From: Lichenostomus cassidix
Taxonomy: Eukaryota; Chordata; Aves; Passeriformes; Meliphagidae
Direction of reading: 5' to 3'
Length of the DNA stretch: 64,000 nucleotides
Assembly (NCBI GenBank): GCA_008360975.2
Contig: CM039210.1
Coordinates: forward strand, 23,025,007-23,089,006
Both the position numbers and the translations under genes were made by a program. Below are positions 10,723 to 21,501 of this stretch, in pieces. Below the pieces are notes generated by a model. The model did no database searches. It was not told where the DNA came from and saw nothing but the letters and a program-made list of their open reading frames with translations. The first letter of the stretch is position 1. Each line of letters starts with the position of its first letter.

Positions 10723-11634
10723 ATAATGAGAAAAACAACACCAGGAGGCCGTGAGTTAGCTCTGCGACCATTTCAAAGTATCCAAGTGGACTTTACTGAA
10801 CTTCCCCAAGTGCAGAGATGGAAGTTTTTATTAGCAATAATAGACCATTTAACTCATTGGGTAGAAGCTGTCCCAACTGTCAGAGCCACAGCTAATGTGG
10901 TATGTAAAACCCTTTTGGAACAAATTATTCCCAGGTATGGAATGGTTAATAAAATAGACTCAGACAGAGGAACACATTTTACGTCAAGAGTCTTACAGCA
11001 AACAACTCAAGCCCCGGGAATAAAATGGGAATTATATACCCCATGGCATCCACAGAGTTCGGGTTGAGTAGAGAGGATGAATCAGACTTTAAAAAGAGCT
11101 CTAACAAACCTGATGATTGAAACCCAAATGTCATGGGTAAAATTTTTACCTTTGGATCTATTGAGAGTCTGGACACAACCCAGGTCAGACCTGGGAGTGT
11201 CACCTTATGAAATGATGTTTGGGTTGCCCTTTTTGACCACTCAACATGAAACTGCTACTTACGAGGAAGGGGAAGCGAGTGTTAGAAAATATGTCACCAC
11301 AATTGCAAGAATGCTTAAAAATTTGTGGTTGAAAGAGATAATCCCTCAAACCACACCCTTAGAATTTAAGATCCATAATGTCCACCCGGGGGAATGGGTA
11401 TTAGTGAAAACATGGAAAGAACAAACTTTAACTCCACGATGGGAAGGTCCTTTTCAGGTACTACTGACAACTGAAGCAGCGATCCGGACCAGGGAAAGAG
11501 GGTGGATCCATGCCAGCAGAATCAAAGGATCTGTGGAAGAACCTAAGGAGTGGACTATAACATCTAAGCTGGGTGATACCAAGTTGACTCTTAAGCGAGG
11601 ACTGGGTGGTAATGAACCAGGAAGACCCCAATGA
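10723..11634 (+). pseudogene. pol: Provirus Z integrase, core and carboxy-terminal part
   Basis: Continuation of the integrase after X1. The catalytic triad is visible: V-D-F-T-E-L near 10785, D-S-D-R-G-T-H-F near 10960 and V-E-R-M-N-Q from 11068. An in-frame TGA (11065-11067) sits immediately before the glutamate-bearing motif. The carboxy-terminal DNA-binding domain includes R-W-E-G-P-F-Q-V-L-L near 11439-11468. The frame then runs to a stop at 11632-11634. With the stop the protein cannot be complete. Confidence 0.9.
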
Positions 11635-12257
11635 TCCAAGGAATGTACCAAGAATCACAAAAAATTGGGAAATAAGGCCAAACTTATATCAGTGGTTTCA
11701 AGTGCTGCCTAGACAAGTTTTGAGAATCCTCCGATACCCCCCTTGGGGAGGGATACTTCCACCCCAAACAGGAGGATCAGGACTGTTTCAGGCAGAGGGT
11801 CCTAATGTTTTGGCCTTAGCCTGTGACTTATATAAAGAGAATTGACTGTATCCTAATCTCTAGGAGGAATTACGACATCCATCAGCACCATACCATATAC
11901 CCTGTCTGATTCATCCCAATACCACCCATGCTAGCTGGGTTAAATGTAACTGCATAAGTTGTGGGAAAAATTGGTACTGCAGTTCAAAAAATCAGCGCCC
12001 TCATTGCATGAGGTGTCATACGCCAAATACATTCCCTGCTCAGATAGATCTGGGACTAACATTATAACTCTGGTCTGTGAACGGGAATTATTAGTGCCTG
12101 CTACATAGGAGATACCTGAAGAGCAGTGGGAAACTACAGTAAAGAAGTGTCAAAAGCGATTCGCCTGGAAGGTAGTAAAAAGCAAGTGATGAGGAAATAG
12201 AGGACAAGACCGGATTGGCCACTGTGCTCACCACCAAGAAGATCATATACACCTGCT
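11606..12257 (+). other. Z pol-env intergenic stretch with a short pre-env frame
   Basis: Pol ends at 11634 but the env frame opens only at 12258. A 79-codon frame (11606-11845) overlaps the pol end. The same reading frame continues past two stops into a cysteine-rich stretch near 11940-12025 with the pattern C-x-C-x2-C-x5-C followed by H-C-x2-C-H. I do not recognise it. It could be a decayed accessory gene, an upstream env exon or chance. Confidence 0.35.
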
Positions 12258-14040
12258 ATGGGTAGCAACCCCATAGGCATGGGAGGTGGGGGTATAAGCC
12301 ATACCAGACCTCTGTTATTCCTTCTTCATCTGTCACTCCTTTTTTGTCTTTTCCCTTTCAGGATGCCAGCAAAATCATGTTGTAAATGCTACCAATCGCT
12401 TTACTGGGGAAGAACCCGAGGTTCCTTTTTTACTACTCACACCCATGTCAACAGTCACTGTTATGACCCATCCAAATTAGATACCTGTACGCAAGATGGG
12501 CAAACATACTGCATTGTAGAAAACTTAGGAACAAGTGGTAATAGGTTGGGAAGTGAATGTTCAAAGGGGGAAATATGGGTTTGTTTTACATTTGCCCTTG
12601 GGGGTGGAGTCCAAGATTTGGTAAAAGAACAAATAGTGAACAAGAAGACAGAGCCAACACAGCAATCTAATCCTGAGTCAACCCCACATGAAGATCTGTA
12701 TACGAAACTCAAACAGCAATTAGAAAAGGACATAGAAATCCCCAGATTAGGAAAAAACCTGTTTGTAGATTTGGGGGAAAAAATAAGCAAAGAACTAAAA
12801 GAACTAAACATAACCAACTGTTGGGTCTGGAGGGGGGGCCCTTAATGACAGAGGAATGGCCATGGAAAGGCAGTAGCCTAGGTCCTGTTTAACTCCTCAA
12901 GTGGAACCAGACAAATATAAGAGGGGAAAACTGGCCAGAAGGGTGGATTTTCAGTTCAACAGTGATAGGAGAAGAGTGCCTCTGGTGCATTGGGGAAAAT
13001 TTTCTTAAAGAAGTAGGAAATACTCCCTGTAAGAGATATAAAGTTAGTAATGGAACTTTTACATGGTAGGTCCCAGAAGAACCAATGCTGTATTGGGCCC
13101 AGAAAAGAACAAAAGGGAAAAATTGTAAATATAACAATGAAACTGAACTTTTTCGATGTAAAAATACAGGCAAGAATCCCAATTTCAGGATCCCAGAAAT
13201 ATCCAGATTTTGGGAGAATATAAATCAACAGGATAATGATTATTGGAAAGCACCAAATGGCTTATTTTAGATATGTGGGAAAAGAGCATATCCAAAACTC
13301 CCTCCCTGGTGGAAAGGGTGTTGTACTCTGAGAATCATACAGCCAGGATTTTTCCTTTTACCAGGACCAGATGGGGATGAATTAGGAGTACCAGTTTATG
13401 AGGACCTTAAGATAAATAAAAGTGAATTGATCGGAGGATTTCAAAAATGGGGGGAGGAGGAAAGGCCCCCTGAATGCATACTAGAAGCATATGGGCCAGA
13501 CACTTGAGCACAAGATGGGAGTTGGGGATATCAAAGCCTGATTTATATGCCAAATTGTATTATAAGATTCCCAGTGGTTGTAGAAATAATAAAAAACAAA
13601 ACTGCTCGAGCATTGGAATTAATAACAAATCAACAAAGGCAAACAAGAGCTGCAGTGTATCAGAATAGGTTGGCTTTAGACTATTTGTTAGCTGAAGAAG
13701 GGGGTGTCTGTGGAAAATTTAATACATCGGATTGTTGTTTGAAAAAAGATTATAATGGGGATGCCATCCTAGATATAGCCAAGGATATCAGAAAAATAGC
13801 CCATGTACTAATCCAAAGATGGGAATCAATGCTAAAGGTTAACTTTTGGGATAATTTATTGGGAATAGAATGGTAGAAAAAGCTAGGCTTCTTCCTTTTA
13901 TGTGCAACAGCTGGTTTGTTATTTCTTCCTTGCTTGATTCCCTGTTTTATTCGGCTAATCATCAGCGTAGTCCAAGGTATGCAAGTAGTAATGATGCCTT
14001 ATGCACCCAAAATTGGCTACATCTGGAATAACAAAAGATA
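12258..14040 (+). pseudogene. env: Provirus Z env (broken)
   Basis: The 195-codon frame 12258-12845 opens with a hydrophobic signal-type segment (L-L-F-L-L-H-L-S-L-L-F-C-L-F) and a cysteine-rich surface subunit. It ends at a G-rich homopolymer (12833) where a frameshift breaks a C-W-x-x type motif. Later pieces at 13085-13270 and 13547-13876 continue the surface subunit and transmembrane subunit. The latter has the immunosuppressive-type stretch Q-N-R-L-A-L-D-Y-L-L-A-E-E-G-G-V-C and a C-x7-CC motif (near 13709-13740). A hydrophobic membrane segment (F-F-L-L-C-A...C-F-I-R-L-I) lies at 13885-13965 behind a stop. There is no sign of the immunoglobulin-like domains seen in A and B. Confidence 0.85.
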
Positions 14041-14162
14041 ATGGTGATAAAGAAGCAAAACAATATAGAAGACCCCTTTGAAGAAGCAAAATTGATTTGT
14101 GAAAAAATAAGTGAATGATGAAGGTTAGAAAACAAGAATTATTGCTCAAGCCAAATGGTTTC

Positions 14163-14177
14163 TGAAAAAGGAGGGAT
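14163..14177 (+). other. Provirus Z polypurine tract
   Basis: TGAAAAAGGAGGGAT lies directly before the TGTGATAAAT start of the 3' LTR, where the primer for plus-strand DNA synthesis is expected. Confidence 0.75.
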
Positions 14178-14811
14178 TGTGATAAATACATATTATAATA
14201 TTGGCTTTTCGCAAATATGAAAATGGATGCTATGTGTATAATTTTAATTCTTACAGAAGTAGCCTTGTTATAAAGATATAGTTGTGTAATAATAACTAAT
14301 GCCTTTATTTCTGTTACTAACTAAACTTAGACATAGTGGTGAAATAGCTGATATGGTTATTTTAGAATACTTGTGGTTAACTTACAATAACTGAACTGCC
14401 TGCTTGGTTGGATAACATCCAAAGAATGGTGTGATGAAGACCCCTGCCACTGGCATTTCAACTATCAGCAACTGTCATCTGCAAAGACCATGGAACAGAG
14501 CTCAAGCTGGGGGTGATAACATGACTGTCCTAGACCACAGCCAAGGGGATTGCACATGCTCTTAAAAGGTGGACCAGAGGAGGGGCCATGCTAAACAGTT
14601 CCTGGAACATGCAAACTAGTTTGGGGGAAAGTTTGAATATGTATAATTGCTTATGAATATGCATTAGACTGATGCAATAGAAAAAGTATTTAAAGAGTAA
14701 CTCCATCAGTGACAGGTGTGCTTCTGGCTAATTGCCAAGCACCCAGTACTGTTTCTTTGCTTTATTGTCTTTGTCTCCTATTGTCCTTTATTAAACTTTT
14801 AAATTTTAACA
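14178..14811 (+). mobile_element. Provirus Z 3' LTR
   Basis: Starts TGTGATAAATAC next to the polypurine tract and probably ends TTTTAACA at 14811. A TATTTAAAG promoter element (near 14688) and ATTAAAC poly(A)-type signal (near 14790) are in order. No matching 5' LTR is present near the gag start, so the provirus is 5'-truncated within the window and LTR divergence cannot be measured. Confidence 0.7.
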
Positions 14812-14829
14812 GGAGAGTGAAACCTAATT

Positions 14830-15345
14830 TTTTTACATATGGTTAACTAGTTGCTTAATGCTGAATAGACAAAAAACCTCACCAGGTGGATAGCTTCAAA
14901 GGTGGACAAGTATAGTACTAATGCGAAATTGGCAAATGCAAAGCAAATTAGCCACAGAATACAGAATTTAGAGCAGTTAGAACCAGAGAGACCAAGGAAC
15001 ACCATAACTGCGCATGCTCCAAAGACAAAGGTGAAAAGTTCAGATGCGAAGAAGACCCGGGAAGCCTTCACCAGGGAGACCTCCACAACCACCAAGGGAG
15101 GCAAAAGTGCAGTGCAAAAGAACTATTTATAACCACGAGATCATGTTATGTAAATTAGTTCTGGGGCATATATGATGATGTTATAGTGACATAGTAACAA
15201 TTAAGTGAGATTTACTGTATAAATAAACCACAGCACTTGACAAAGGTGGGCAAGCTAGGTGGAGAGATCCCACTCACCTCCAGCACTGCAATAAACAAAT
15301 ACCTGCTCTATAGACACCAGTCTATGGGGTTTTATTTCCAGCCTA
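14830..15345 (+). mobile_element. LTR-like sequence before provirus W
   Basis: Contains CTGTATAAATAAACC (TATA box near 15213), GCAATAAACAAA (poly(A) signal near 15287) and a possible end TTTATTTCCA at about 15343. The start is not clear. The 76-codon frame at 14902-15132 is lysine/threonine-rich with no domain I recognise. It abuts the truncated W pol, so it may have cut W. Confidence 0.45.
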
Positions 15346-15349
15346 TCTT

Positions 15350-16546
15350 TTGGGGCATCAACCCAGATGTTGTTCTCACTACAGAACTTTTATACCCCTT
15401 GTCTAAATTTCTCAAGGGAGACCCTGATAAACCTGTTTGTCTTGTCATAGTTGCTAGTAAGTTTTAACCTTTTATTGTTTTATTTTGGTAGTTTGTAAAT
15501 AATGACATTTTCACACTTGATTGTAAAAAGCAGGGATTGACTGCAAACCCTCAACAATCAAGACCCATGTTACAATTTGTCATGACTGTTGTCAGAAGAT
15601 ACTAACTTTCAAACTGCACTTGTAGACTTTTCCAGGCAACTGTCTCGTCTGTGGACAGAGGTGGGTAGCCTCCTTTTGTATGCAAGACGCCGCTGCAGCA
15701 TGACCCCCATTGACGGATTGACTGTATTCACGGATGCATCCAGCAAAACCAACAAAGCTGCAGTGGTGTGGCATTCAAATGAGACTACCCAGTGACATCA
15801 AAAGATTTTTACATTGGGGGATGCCTCAGTGCAAATCTTAGAGTTAGCTGCTATTCGATATGCCTTTCAATTGTTTACACAGGAACCGCATAATATTGTA
15901 ACTGATTCTGCATATGCTGCTAATGTTTTTCATTTAGAATCCTTCTATTTACGTCGATAATCCCCTTTTATTTACAGAGTTACGGACATTGTGGATTTTG
16001 ATTAACAGTCAACAGCACGATTTTTATGAGCTACACGTTCGCCCTCACACAGGTTTGTCTGGCCCTATAGTGAAAGGTAATAATTACGCAGATATCACTG
16101 TTATGCCAGGTATTGTACCAAACACTTTTTCACAGGCCAAACTATCTCATGACTTCTTCTACCAAAACGCTCACTCTTTACACAAACAATTTCAGTTAAC
16201 TTCTTTGCAGACTCATGACATTTTAATGTCATGTGCCCCTTGCCACGGAGTTGCTCCGGCTCCTTAGGCAGAAGGTGTTAATCCTCGAGGCCTGACTGAT
16301 AACTCTATTTGGCAGACTGATGTTACTCATATTCCAGAATTTGGTAGTTTGAAATATGTTCATGTACCTGTTGACACTTATTCTTGTTTTTTGATTGCAA
16401 CTGCCCACAGCGGAGAGAAAGCCAGTGATGTCACTCGGCACTGGCTCACCTGCTTTACTACCTTAGGTCTTCCAGACACTATTAAAACAAACAATGGGCC
16501 ATCTTACATCTCTGAATGGACTCGTCAATTCTTACAACCATGGGGT
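15350..16546 (+). pseudogene. pol: Provirus W class II pol: connection, RNase H, integrase amino half
   Basis: Starts inside the reverse transcriptase connection (L-L-Y-P-L-S-K-F-L-K-G-D-P-D, a class II signature also present in T). RNase H shows V-F-T-D-A-S-S (15724-15744) and T-D-S-A-Y-A-A-N (15901-15924). Integrase has the H...H and C-x2-C zinc residues (16150-16245), W-Q-T-D-V-T-H-I-P-E-F-G (16312-16346) with the first catalytic Asp, and T-N-N-G-P-S-Y (16486-16506), where Asn replaces the second catalytic Asp. Many stops and shifts. Continues at 16963 after LTR Y2. Confidence 0.87.
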
Positions 16547-16958
16547 TGTTAGCGTGGAAAACACATAATCACTGAATGATTATATGCAGGTGCCTTTATT
16601 CGAGCTCGGGAAGTAGGGTTGAAGTTCACCCAAATCTGACTTCAACATTGATCTGAAGCAAATACATTTTATACCTTCCCTTACATAACAGTGGTATGAT
16701 CATATGTTAATTATCAACTTAACATTGTTCTATTGTTTTCTCCCAAGCATGACTTCAAGCCCCCTCCTCCAGCAATATTTCTGATTTATTTTGCAAGTGT
16801 GAACCCGCATGAGTTAACTGAAACAATCCCGATATTTTCTAAGCAATCTTCGTGTTCATGTCAACCCGAGCCCGTACAAGCCGTTCTTACCTACTCCATT
16901 TCCCAAAGCCTATTTTTAACTATCCCAATTTTAGAAACATTTTAACCCTATGTTAACA
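16547..16958 (-). mobile_element. Y2: solo LTR inside W integrase
   Basis: Bounded by TGTTAGCGTGG and CCCTATGTTAACA with a perfect 4-bp duplication GGGT (16543-16546, 16959-16962). Homologous to Y1 in the opposite orientation; it shares the TTTATACCTTCCC (TATA box, minus strand) and CTTTATTCGAGCTCGGGAAG blocks. Confidence 0.93.
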
Positions 16959-16962
16959 GGGT

Positions 16963-17322
16963 GTCTCCCACAACACAGGTATTCCCCACTCTCCCACTGG
17001 GCAGACGATAGTTGAATGTGCCCACAGGACACTGAAAACCATGCTTGAAAAACAAAAGAAGGGGGAGTCAGGGTGCCCACATGACAGATTAGCAAAAGCC
17101 TTGTATATTCTCAGTTTTTTTAATCGAGGTGAGGCTGGCCAAACAGCATGTGAAAGACAATATTCTTTCAATACAAAGGTTCATCCCAGACCTCTGGTGA
17201 TGGTAAAGAACCTGTTAACAGGGCAATGGGAAGGACCCTTAAATCTATTAACATGGGGCAGAGGTTATGCTTGTGTCTCCACGGGTCACCATGTGAAATG
17301 GGTTCCTTTGGGGTGTGTGTGA
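16963..17322 (+). pseudogene. pol: Provirus W integrase, carboxy half
   Basis: The frame resumes directly after Y2 with H-S-P-T-G-Q-T-I-V-E-C-A-H, carrying the catalytic Glu, and ends with the small carboxy-terminal domain (L-T-G-Q-W-E-G-P-L-N-L-L-T-W-G-R-G-Y-A-C-V-S) typical of alpha/betaretroviral integrases. The stop is at 17320-17322. This 93-codon piece is open. Confidence 0.88.
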
Positions 17323-17425
17323 CGATTTGTTGCCCCATCCTGATTGGGAAAGGCACTGCGAGTGTCTTACCCCCTAAGATAGATGCATACTGATAACACG
17401 TGCATGTTGTTCATGTCATAAGCAT

Positions 17426-17559
17426 ATGCTGATGTTTTTGAAAGGTTGTTGCTTTACTACATCTGAAATGCTTCAGGATCTGTTCAAGTTTTTCAAATGT
17501 TTAGTAGTATCTGGCATAGTTGCCTTTGGTGTGTTTTCATTGATTAAAGAAGGGAGAGA
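17426..17559 (+). pseudogene. Possible env tail of W and polypurine tract
   Basis: A short frame with the hydrophobic run C-L-V-V-S-G-I-V-A-F-G-V-F (17492-17530) could be the membrane anchor and tail of a mostly deleted env, because it lies where the end of Env is expected. It is followed by AAAGAAGGGAGAGA (17546-17559), the polypurine tract. No other env sequence separates it from integrase, so W has lost almost all of env. Confidence 0.45.
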
Positions 17560-17790
17560 TGTGGGAGAAATCCTGTTCACTTCTGTTTACTTCTGTTCAC
17601 TCTTATTCACCAAAAAGCATCAGAGAAGTGATTGGATGGGAGGGCACGTGATTGGCAGCATCATATGAGCAGGCAGCCAATCCGTGCTTTTCCCGCCTAA
17701 GCGGATAGTATAAAAAGGCTTGGTTTTTTGCAATAAGGAGATTTTCTTCAGCCCAGCAAAGACATCGTATCTTTATTCCCCAATGCTACA
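17560..17790 (+). mobile_element. Provirus W 3' LTR (short, class II)
   Basis: Starts TGTGGGAGAAATCC at the polypurine tract and ends ATGCTACA. At 231 nt it is compact, as in alpharetrovirus-like elements. AGTATAAAAAGG (near 17708) is a good TATA box. A GCAATAAGG string 30 nt on may serve as a weak poly(A) signal. No 5' partner is visible. Confidence 0.7.
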
Positions 17791-17837
17791 TACCTGGGCT
17801 GGTGAGGTGGGCAAGGAAGGATTTTACCTGTTCCCCT

Positions 17838-18896
17838 TGATGCTGGACTGAATTTTGCCTTTTTCTTTTATATATTCTCTGTACTATTTACACACACATT
17901 TGTAGCCTATTATTGTATTAGTAGCTAGTCTCAGTAGTTTTTCCAGTAGCTTTCCATTCCCTTTCCCCAGGCAGAAGGACCAAACACATTCCAGAGGCCC
18001 CAATCCTATCTTGGTTCTCCCTGGCTACCAAGGCCAAAAAGCAGCTCTTCGAGTCACATTTTCATAAACAAAGTACAGCTAGTACCAAGGGGGGGCTCCA
18101 GAAAAAGGTTGAACCAGAAGGGGGAATTACCTCATCACCTGTGCTTCTAATTAGTGATTTTTGTCAAATATGCTAATTTGCTAAACTTATAAAACTGTAT
18201 TCATCCTGTAGGGGGTGGGCTTTTGTACATGTTTTTCCATATCTGCCCCTTGGATGCTAATGCAGAGGGGGGTGTGGAGTGGAATAGGCCTCTGCGTTTA
18301 CCGAAAGTGTCTCTAAGGCTCAGAGAGATCACTCCAGCCAGTACAGCTTGGTACTGTGCAAGCAGACCTTTCTCTCACCCGTGCTGATGGGAGGCACAAC
18401 ACACACTCACCCAAAAGGCTTTGGATAGCTCATGCGTTTTACCAGAGACAAAGAATTCAGAGGGCTCAGTCACTTGGCGTTCCGAAGAATGGTTTATTCC
18501 CAAAGGTATCCAACAGCGAATGAGACTGAATGACCCTGAGTGACCATTGATATAAAGATACAGGGCCAATAGTCTGAGGGCACAGGGGCGGGGAGAAGGC
18601 AGGGGGACACAAGGACCAATGGTGAGAAGGGACCAGGTCAAGGCCAACCAACATAGGAGGATTAACATAGTCTAGGGAGAGACCATCCAATACTCAGGGG
18701 GGTAACTTCAAACATCAGAGCTGTCCTACCACTGTGTTTCTGCTGCCCTGGGACCCCTCGGCTCCCCAGCAGTCCCCGAGGTGGTCTTATCCACCGCAAC
18801 AGGATGCCTCCAATAAAGACCAGCTTTTATATTATCTCCTAGACTAATATTATCTCGAAAGTGTGTTGTTTTGTTTCTAGGGTCTTTAAGGCATCA
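17838..18896 (+). mobile_element. Q1: solo LTR, interrupted by LTR P
   Basis: TGATGC...GGCATCA ends with a 4-bp duplication CCCT (17834-17837 and 18897-18900). Without P (18258-18801 plus one duplication copy) it is about 510 nt and matches Q2 (21502-21989) on the other strand. The CCAATAAAGACC poly(A) signal follows P at 18809, and CTTATAAAACTG (near 18188) is the TATA box. The shared termini suggest Q and R1 are branches of one class I LTR group. Confidence 0.9.
18258..18801 (-). mobile_element. P: solo LTR nested in Q1
   Basis: The Q1 sequence breaks after GGATGC (18252-18257) and resumes with GGATGC (18802-18807), a perfect 6-bp duplication. On the minus strand P begins TGTTGCGGTGG and carries a CCATTGGTCC CCAAT box, CTTTATATCAA and GGGAATAAACC (poly(A) signal) in order. 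Its far end reads ...CATTA rather than the usual CA. A 6-bp duplication favours a class II (ERVK-like) integrase. Confidence 0.87.
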
Positions 18897-19165
18897 CCCT
18901 AAGCAAGGACTTGCCTCCATCCACCCTTTCCTTCTGATCTACTGTTCTCTTCCTGGCAGGGGCAGGTCACATGACCCTCTTGATCTGAGTTTTTTCCTGG
19001 TCTCAGGAAGGCCAGAGCATGTCCCTGATACTTCTTAACTTTCCCCATCTCTCAGCTCTGCCACCAGGCTGAGCAGATCATCCACCTGGTCGCACTTCAC
19101 ACAGCTGTCATCTCTACTGCTGTCCAATCCCATTGCCAAGCTCTGGCACTCCCTGCAGCCTGAGA
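18897..19165 (-). pseudogene. Possible CR1-like ORF1 fragment
   Basis: On the minus strand, 19044-19165 encodes a short cysteine-bearing stretch (C-R-E-C ... C-V-K-C-D-Q-V-D-D-L-L-S-L-V-A-E-L) ending at a stop. A C-x2-C pair followed by a short leucine-rich coiled coil is typical of CR1/ORF1-type coat proteins of birds, from general knowledge of that family. Sequence to the left has no open frame. The host sequence continues on the far side of X2 (19938 on), which split it. Confidence 0.4.
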
Positions 19166-19170
19166 CCTGG

Positions 19171-19932
19171 TGTCTTGCATGGGAGACAGGAGTTTTATGT
19201 GTTTTTGCAGTTTGACAGACTTTAAGATAGCTAGTTCCCCAAGACTTAGTCCCTCACAAGATTCTTTGATATTTGGACAATTTGTCTAAAAATACCATTT
19301 ATTAGACACAGAACATAGCAAACATACAAACATAGAACAGATTGACACACATAAACACACAATGAATACATAATTGCAACACTATAATAGTTAAAAATGC
19401 AATTATGGGGTAAAACCTTGCTTGAACTATAAAAATAGTTAAAAATGCAAGAAATGCTTGCTTGAACTATAATGCAAGTTAAGAAATGCTTGCTTGAGCT
19501 AGCTGAAATGCAAGTTAAGAAAGGTACCTATAAGTTAGCCAGAATAATACAATCTAGGAAACTCAAATGATCTTACCAAATCCAATTTTGGAGCTGGAAT
19601 ACATTAACACTTCCTCACTCAATCCCAGGGAAGTAACCATAGGGCTGCATCCAGACCCTGGGGAGAAGACTTTACTTCACGCTCCAATGTCCATGTAGAG
19701 AGCTTCTACCTTTCTGAGATTTCGTGAGCTTTTTATAGGATAAAAGTGTGTATTTGTAGTCACTAAAAATTTCTCACATTCTCTCTACATTCCACAGGGG
19801 AGTGTCTTTTCAGACTTTCAGTCGCCAGCACCAGGTAGCTGCCGACTAGGCTATCAACCTAAATCTGAGCCATCCATTTCCTGGGACCGATCAGGGAGAG
19901 AGAGAAGGGGGAGGGGGGAGCATCCTGCCACA
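19171..19932 (-). mobile_element. X2: solo LTR
   Basis: Runs from TGTCTTGCATGGGAGACAGG to CATCCTGCCACA with a perfect 5-bp duplication CCTGG (19166-19170, 19933-19937). On the minus strand it starts TGTGGCAGGATG, has TTTATCCTATAAAAAGC as TATA box and CTAATAAATGG as poly(A) signal. X3 at 63839 starts with nearly the same 160 nt in the other orientation. Short internal repeats (AATGCAAGTTAAGAAATGC type) occur near 19436-19520. Confidence 0.93.
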
Positions 19933-19937
19933 CCTGG

Positions 19938-20658
19938 ACAGCTGCATGTTTTTGCCCTTCTGAGCAATCTGCTGTGCCACATCCTGATTGATGCACCACA
20001 TCCTTCTGACACTTTGCGCACTCTGGTTGCCATGCTCCCTGGGGCCATTTAAATTTTTAATGGTTGCTTCTGGCTATGCCCATGCCATGTCAGCCTCATC
20101 TGCAAGAGCTGCTGGTTCCTGGCTGCTCTCTCTGCTCTTGCCCAGATTCTCCTGACTCTGGGAATTCCCTGCCCAGCTTGTTCTATCGCTTGGCCCCCAG
20201 AACTTACCATAGCTGCCGCTGCTGTCGCTGCTCTCACTGCTCACCTCAGTGACTATTCTCATTAGAGCTCCCCTGTCATTTAGCCCTGAAATGTGTGGCA
20301 CAACCTGCCAAAAAGTACAAAACATTTTGATGTTGATCTTCAGAAAGTCTGGCTACAAATATGGTGGCATTGCTAGCTAGTCTATACTAACATACTCTAA
20401 AGCAGATTGGAAATCTTTAGCAATCTGCCCCAAAAATTTGCATATCAGTTACTCCCTCTGGAAACCAGAGCCAATAAAACAGGCTGATATAAAAGGGATA
20501 CATGCATATTAATTGGCCCAAGCTTGTAGGGTTCTTGGAGATAAAAAGTGTTATGAGGATGTTGCAGGATGAGTGGAAGCTTCAGACAAGCCCTGCCTGA
20601 GCCTCAGAATTTGGCAAGAGTTTAAATTTTGAGAATCACTCTGGCCTGCAAGTTCTAA
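19938..20658. other. Unassigned stretch between X2 and N
   Basis: No gene is supported. Minus-strand frames near 20049-20325 are serine-rich with no domain I know. A CCAATAAAACAGGCTGATATAAAAGG string (20471-20496) mixes promoter-like and poly(A)-like motifs and may be an LTR fragment. The first 100 nt continue the sequence left of X2 (see the CR1-like entry). Confidence 0.4.
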
Positions 20659-21344
20659 TGATGGCAAATCAGATATATGTATAAAAATGAATTATTTATT
20701 AAACAGACAAAAGACAACAGATGAAAGATCATAATCAGAGTTACTTACTACACAGTATGAAAGTAAAAGAACTACTACTAGATTACAGCATAGCATAAAA
20801 CAGTGTACTATATCCAGGTACCTATATTAAAGCTAGAAAAGAAATAGTATTGATTAGGAATCAAATGTAACTTACCACTGAAATGATGATAATGTGCACA
20901 GATTCCATTACTTAACCCCTGGGGAGTAAGTGTGAAGCAGGCATCCCTACTTATGGGAGAAACTCCACACATTTCCAGAAAAATGTATAGAAAATTTCTG
21001 CTTTGTGAAAGTTTGTTGTGGCTTTTATAGTTGTAAAGTAAGTGTCTGTCAGTCAGAAATCCAGCTTATCTTCCAGATCTTACTTCAACAGTAAGATATT
21101 GATTGGCACTTGGGAGATGCCAGACTGGTGTTAATCCCATGGCGCCAAAATAACTCACTACAACACAGCTTGTCCTGTTTGAGTTATCTGACCAGTTAAC
21201 AAAAAACAGATAAGCTCTTGTGCAGGGGTGAAATGCCCTTTTACAGAGGACTCTGGGAACAGACCCAAAACCTGGCTCCCTGCTGAAGCCCCAAAACATG
21301 GCTCCCTGCTGGAGCCCAGAGTATTTCTCTGTTGCTCTACCACA
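20659..21344 (-). mobile_element. N: solo LTR related to X
   Basis: Minus-strand LTR from TGTGGTAGAGC (21344) to about 20659. Shares with X1/X2 the order of blocks: TTTATTAAACAGACA (poly(A) region), GGTACCTATATTAAAGCTAG, AATCAAATGTAACTTACC, GCATCCCTACTTATGGGAGAAACTCC and GCTTTTATAGTTG (TATA region). It is a divergent member of the X group. No clean target duplication was found, so ends are approximate. Confidence 0.75.
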
Positions 21345-21501
21345 GGAATGGTCTTTATATTCTCTTAAATCTGCTGACTGCCTGTGATGCTTTATTTCAT
21401 CCTAGTTGTTGGAAAACAACTTGCTCAAGGTCTGGAGCCAGCAATAAATTAACTTTTTTAAATAAAGAAACATGGCACATCCAGTAGATTGACTGACCTT
21501 T

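Noticed and set aside
17426..17668. An 80-codon frame as a complete accessory protein of W
   Set aside because: Its second half reads into the LTR; only the hydrophobic first part is plausible, as an env tail.
19854..20325. Serine-rich minus frames as a host exon
   Set aside because: They are split by LTR X2, no splice sites or domain are evident, and part resembles a CR1-type ORF1; support is too weak to call a host gene.
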